From: SAR86 cluster bacterium
GTDB taxonomy: Bacteria > Pseudomonadota > Gammaproteobacteria > Magnimaribacterales > D2472
Direction of reading: 5' to 3'
Assembly (NCBI GenBank): GCA_016779505.1
Contig: JADHNM010000005.1
Span: forward strand, 1 to 26,550
DNA length: 26,550 bases
Positions 23,320 to 26,550 of this stretch are shown piece after piece (position 1 is the stretch's first letter; each line of letters begins with the position of its first letter). The notes below the pieces were generated by a model, which was not told the origin of the DNA, did not search any database, and was given only the letters and a program-made list of their open reading frames with translations. A program made the position numbers and the translations under genes.

Positions 23320-24552
23320 ATGTCAATTGAAATTAAATCCCCAACATTCCCAGAATCTGTTGCAGACGGAACAATTGCAAACTGGGTTAAGAAAGAGGGC
23401 GAGCCTGTTAAACAAGATGAAGTTATTGCTGAAATTGAAACTGATAAAGTGGTTCTAGAGGTAGTTGCCCCTTTTGATGGAGTTATTTCTAGGGTTTTAA
23501 AGCCAGCTGGTGAGATTGTTTTAAGCGCTGAGTTAATTGCAGAGTTTAAAGAGGAGAGCCACGATAAAAAATTAACTGAAAAAGATACTCTTGTAGATAG
23601 CGAGGCAAAGAAAGTGGAAAGTGTCCAACCCAGTGAGGTTAAAACCAAAGCAAATGGACCGGCAGTAAAAAAATTATTAAAAGAGCATAATTTGGATGAG
23701 GCAAGCATTGATGGATCTGGAAAAGATGGAAGGCTTACTAAAGCAGATGTTGTAAATCATCTTGATGAATCCCTGGAGGGCAAAACAGAAGGGATGATTG
23801 CGAAGGAGATTCATTCTCCTTCTCCTGTCCCAACCCCTGTATTTTCAGCCGACAGATCAGAGGAGAGGGTTCCGATGTCCAGGTTACGCTCAACCATAGC
23901 CAATAGATTATTGAGCGTTAAACAAGAAACAGCAATGCTGACAACTTTTAATGAGGTTGACCTAAAACCCATTAAAGATCTTAGATCTAAATATGGCGAA
24001 GATTTCTTTGCTGAACATGGTGTCAAGCTTGGCTTTATGGGTTTCTTTGTTCTAGCAGCAGTTCAAGCTTTGAAGAAGTTTCCAGTCGTCAATGCATCTA
24101 TTGATGGAAGCGATATTGTTTATCATGGCTATCAGGATGTCGGTGTAGCTGTCTCTACAGAAAGAGGTCTTGTAGTTCCGGTGATAAGAGACGCAGATAG
24201 CCTCCGCATACCAGATGTTGAAAAATCAATTTTAGATTATTCTGAAAAAGCTAAGAATGGGAAGCTTTCAATAGCAGAAATGCAAGGAGGTACTTTTACC
24301 ATCTCAAATGGAGGTGTTTTTGGATCTTTGTTATCTACTCCTATTTTAAATGCTCCTCAGACTGCTATTTTAGGGATGCATACTATTCAGGATAGGCCTG
24401 TAGCCATAGATGGCGAGGTAGTTATTCGACCTATGATGTATTTGGCTCTAAGTTATGATCACAGACTACTTGATGGAAAGGAGGCTGTGACATTTCTAAT
24501 TACTATAAAAGATCAATTAGAATCGCCCGAAAAACTTCTTTTAAATTTATGA
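23320..24552 (+). CDS. sucB: Dihydrolipoamide succinyltransferase (E2 of 2-oxoglutarate dehydrogenase)
   Basis: Core E2 subunit that carries the succinyl group on lipoate and makes succinyl-CoA. Domains in order: one lipoyl domain (1-75) with the modified lysine K43 in EIETDKVVLEV; a charged linker; a peripheral-subunit-binding domain at about 112-147 (GPAVKKLLKEHNLDEASIDG and GRLTKADVVNHL); a second linker rich in Ser/Pro; and the catalytic domain. The active site is H381 and D385 in SYDHRLLDG. At 410 residues it is close to E. coli SucB (405). It follows sucA by ten bases with only a weak ribosome-binding site. Confidence 0.98.
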   Translation: MSIEIKSPTFPESVADGTIANWVKKEGEPVKQDEVIAEIETDKVVLEVVAPFDGVISRVLKPAGEIVLSAELIAEFKEESHDKKLTEKDTLVDSEAKKVESVQPSEVKTKANGPAVKKLLKEHNLDEASIDGSGKDGRLTKADVVNHLDESLEGKTEGMIAKEIHSPSPVPTPVFSADRSEERVPMSRLRSTIANRLLSVKQETAMLTTFNEVDLKPIKDLRSKYGEDFFAEHGVKLGFMGFFVLAAVQALKKFPVVNASIDGSDIVYHGYQDVGVAVSTERGLVVPVIRDADSLRIPDVEKSILDYSEKAKNGKLSIAEMQGGTFTISNGGVFGSLLSTPILNAPQTAILGMHTIQDRPVAIDGEVVIRPMMYLALSYDHRLLDGKEAVTFLITIKDQLESPEKLLLNL

Positions 24553-24561
24553 GGCATAAAA

Positions 24562-25983
24562 ATGTATGACGTTATTGTGATTGGAAGTGGCCCTGCAGGA
24601 TATGTTGCTGCAATTAGAGCCTCTCAGTTAGGACTAAAAACAGCCTGTATTGAAAAATCATTTGATGCTGATGGAAACTCTCAATTAGGCGGTACATGTT
24701 TAAATGTTGGATGCATTCCCTCGAAGGCATTATTGGATTCATCTCATAGATATTCAGATGCGATAAATCATTTATCCAATCATGGTATTGAGGTATCCAA
24801 ACCAAAACTAGACATCGCTAAAATGATGGAAAGAAAAAATAAAATTGTCACACAATTAACAACAGGGGTTTCAGGCCTTTTTAAAGCAAACAAAGTAACT
24901 CAAATTCTAGGCCATGCAAAAATTATTGATTCAAATCATGTTGAGGTTATTTCTAAGGATGGCTCAGAAACACTTGAAACAAAGAATATTGTTATAGCCA
25001 CTGGATCATCTCCAATCAACATTCCAGTAGCAGAAATCAATAATAAAGATATTGTTGATAGTACTGGAGCATTAGAATTTGATTCAGTTCCAAAGAAATT
25101 AGGAATTATTGGAGCTGGAGTTATTGGGTTGGAGCTAGGCAGTGTTTGGTCAAGGCTTGGTTCAGAGGTCACAGTGCTTGAAGCTATGGACGAATTTTTA
25201 CCAATGGCTGATAAAAGAATTGCCAAAGATGTTTTAAAAGAATTTAACACACAGGGATTAAATATTAATTTGGGATGCAAAGTTACATCTGCAATATCAA
25301 ATAAAAAAGATATCACAGTGACTTATGAAAATAATGGCAATACTACTGAATTAAAAGTTGATAAGTTAATTGTTGCGGTTGGAAGAAGTCCAAACACAGA
25401 GAATCTTCTTGATAAAAATTGTGGTTTATCAATTGATGAAAAAGGCTTTATACCTGTTAATGATTTTTGTGAAACCAATGTTCAAAACATTTGGGCAGTT
25501 GGTGATGTTGTTAGAGGTCCGATGTTAGCTCATAAGGCTTCCGAGGAAGGCATCATGGTTGTTGAAAGAATTGCTGGTAAGCACGCAGAAATGGAATATG
25601 ATTTAGTCCCATCCGTTATATATACTCACCCAGAAGTCGCTTGGGTGGGGCAAACTGAAGAAGATCTTTCTGCCGCAGGTATAGAATTTAAAACAGGATC
25701 TTTTCCTTTTGCAGCAAATGGAAGAGCATTGGCTTCTGGAGAAAGCGCAGGATTTATAAAAGTTATAGCCGATAAAAAAACAGATACAATACTGGGCGTT
25801 CATGCATTCGGGCCCTCAGCTGCAGATATCGTTCAACAAGGGGTTGTTGCCATGGAGTTTGGCGCTAGTGCGGAAGATCTTGGATTGACTATTTTTAGTC
25901 ATCCAACAGTTTCAGAAGCACTGCACGAAGCAGCATTAGCAGTAAATGGACAGGCAATACATATTGGAAATAGAAAAAAATGA
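24562..25983 (+). CDS. lpd: Dihydrolipoamide dehydrogenase (E3)
   Basis: FAD enzyme that reoxidises dihydrolipoamide with NAD. The product has 473 residues (E. coli Lpd 474). The FAD motif is VIGSGPAGYVAA (6-17), the redox disulfide is C46/C51 in GGTCLNVGCIPSK, the NAD motif is IIGAGVIGLELGS, and the catalytic His-Glu pair is H447/E452 in SHPTVSEALHEA. GAGG at 24551-24554 is a likely ribosome-binding site. Its place inside the sdh-suc operon, as in Pseudomonas, suggests service to the 2-oxoglutarate complex, though E3 is often shared with pyruvate dehydrogenase and the glycine cleavage system. Its stop overlaps the sucC start. Confidence 0.97.
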   Translation: MYDVIVIGSGPAGYVAAIRASQLGLKTACIEKSFDADGNSQLGGTCLNVGCIPSKALLDSSHRYSDAINHLSNHGIEVSKPKLDIAKMMERKNKIVTQLTTGVSGLFKANKVTQILGHAKIIDSNHVEVISKDGSETLETKNIVIATGSSPINIPVAEINNKDIVDSTGALEFDSVPKKLGIIGAGVIGLELGSVWSRLGSEVTVLEAMDEFLPMADKRIAKDVLKEFNTQGLNINLGCKVTSAISNKKDITVTYENNGNTTELKVDKLIVAVGRSPNTENLLDKNCGLSIDEKGFIPVNDFCETNVQNIWAVGDVVRGPMLAHKASEEGIMVVERIAGKHAEMEYDLVPSVIYTHPEVAWVGQTEEDLSAAGIEFKTGSFPFAANGRALASGESAGFIKVIADKKTDTILGVHAFGPSAADIVQQGVVAMEFGASAEDLGLTIFSHPTVSEALHEAALAVNGQAIHIGNRKK

Positions 25984-26550
25984 ATCTTCATGAATATCAA
26001 GGAAAAGAGCTTTTTAAAAAGTTTGGGTTACCTGTTTCAAATAATAAGGTTATTACCTCTGCAGATGATGCCATAAATGCATGCAGAGATATTGGAGGTA
26101 GCAAATGGGTTGTTAAGGCACAAGTGCATGCTGGCGGAAGAGGCAAGGCAGGAGGTGTTAAGCTTGTGAATACTCCCGATGAAGCATTAGATTTTGCCAA
26201 TCATTGGCTTGGTAAAAGGCTAGTCACCTATCAAACAGATTCTAATGGCCAGCTTGTGAATGCAATTTTAATTGAAGAGTGTACTGATATCGAAAAAGAG
26301 CTATATCTAAGTGCTGTTGTAGACAGGGGAGCACAAAGAATAGTTTTTATAGGCTCTAGCGAAGGCGGAGTTAACATAGAAGAAGTAGCGGAAAATACAC
26401 CGGAAAAAATCATCTACGAGCCAATTGATCCCTTAACAGGGCCAATGGGATTTCAATCAAGAAAAATTTCAAAGGTTTTAGGTCTTAATAACGAGCAGTC
26501 AAAACAATTTTCAAAAATGCTTCCACAGTTAACTGATTTATTTATTAGCC
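25980..26550 (+). CDS. sucC: Succinyl-CoA synthetase beta subunit, 3'-truncated by the window end
   Basis: ADP-forming succinate-CoA ligase beta chain, making ATP or GTP from succinyl-CoA. About 190 residues are visible before the window ends; the full protein is usually about 388. The start MNLHEYQGKELF is characteristic, followed by the ATP-grasp segments WVVKAQVHAGGRGKAGGVK and GKRLVTYQTD, then ELYLSAVVDRGAQRIVF, SSEGGVNIEEVAE and DPLTGPMGFQ. The ATG overlaps the lpd stop (ATGA), showing that the TCA operon continues; sucD would be expected just outside. Confidence 0.96.
   Translation, partial: MNLHEYQGKELFKKFGLPVSNNKVITSADDAINACRDIGGSKWVVKAQVHAGGRGKAGGVKLVNTPDEALDFANHWLGKRLVTYQTDSNGQLVNAILIEECTDIEKELYLSAVVDRGAQRIVFIGSSEGGVNIEEVAENTPEKIIYEPIDPLTGPMGFQSRKISKVLGLNNEQSKQFSKMLPQLTDLFIS

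Noticed and set aside
23298..23708. 136-codon open frame on the minus strand opposite the sucB N-terminus
   Set aside because: It is the antisense shadow of the lipoyl and linker region, has a low-complexity Ser/Thr/Phe/Leu composition, no recognisable family, and lies wholly over a certain gene.
24936..25316. 126-codon open frame on the minus strand opposite lpd
   Set aside because: It is an antisense shadow of the lpd FAD/NAD domains with no ribosome-binding site or recognisable motif.
1..26550. Search for mobile elements, CRISPR arrays, tRNA genes, defence or biosynthetic islands
   Set aside because: Nearly all bases are covered by recognisable core genes in conserved order; no transposase, integrase, repeat array or tRNA-like sequence was seen.

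Overview
This window reads as a compact, AT-rich stretch of core chromosome from a gammaproteobacterium. Genes run nearly end to end. Seven junctions are 1- or 4-base overlaps (TAATG or ATGA type), and no gap exceeds about 90 bases. I see no mobile element, CRISPR array, tRNA or rRNA. Protein similarity and gene order (recalled from memory) match Pseudomonas and Escherichia. Small intergenic gaps and missing genes inside otherwise conserved clusters suggest a streamlined marine lineage such as SAR86. That assignment is inference; gammaproteobacterial origin is much safer.

Region 1 (1-6466) holds the 3' part of a membrane transporter related to NTP/NDP exchangers, a reverse-strand BepA outer-membrane protease, a PerM/AI-2E family permease, and a reverse-strand PrxQ/Bcp peroxiredoxin. 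The forward genes dapA (lysine/peptidoglycan precursors), bamC (outer-membrane assembly lipoprotein) and purC (purine synthesis) follow.

Region 2 (6455-9470) is an iron-sulfur cluster operon, iscR-iscS-iscU-iscA-fdx-iscX. It starts at a promoter that overlaps the end of purC and contains a near-perfect IscR type 1 operator. The predicted transcription start falls on the iscR start codon, so the iscR mRNA may be leaderless. The hscB and hscA chaperone genes normally found between iscA and fdx are absent, although IscU keeps a chaperone-binding-like LPPIK motif.

Region 3 (9477-17158) is ndk-rlmN-rodZ-ispG-hisS-yfgM-bamB-der: nucleotide balance, rRNA methylation, cell shape, isoprenoid synthesis, translation, envelope assembly and ribosome maturation. 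The order matches the Pseudomonas cluster except that pilF is missing, and RodZ lacks most of its periplasmic part.

Region 4 (17180-26550) is a TCA-cycle operon, sdhCDAB-sucAB-lpd-sucC (sucC runs off the end). It encodes succinate dehydrogenase, the 2-oxoglutarate dehydrogenase complex with its own E3, and succinyl-CoA synthetase. Together these convert 2-oxoglutarate to fumarate. Fe-S products of region 2 would be needed by SdhB, IspG, RlmN and IscR in this same window. BepA, BamB and BamC all serve outer-membrane protein assembly.

No clearly undescribed system is visible. The most interesting points are the iscR control region, the isc operon without hscBA, an insertion in the IscU N-terminus, the short RodZ, and repeated loss of single genes from conserved clusters.
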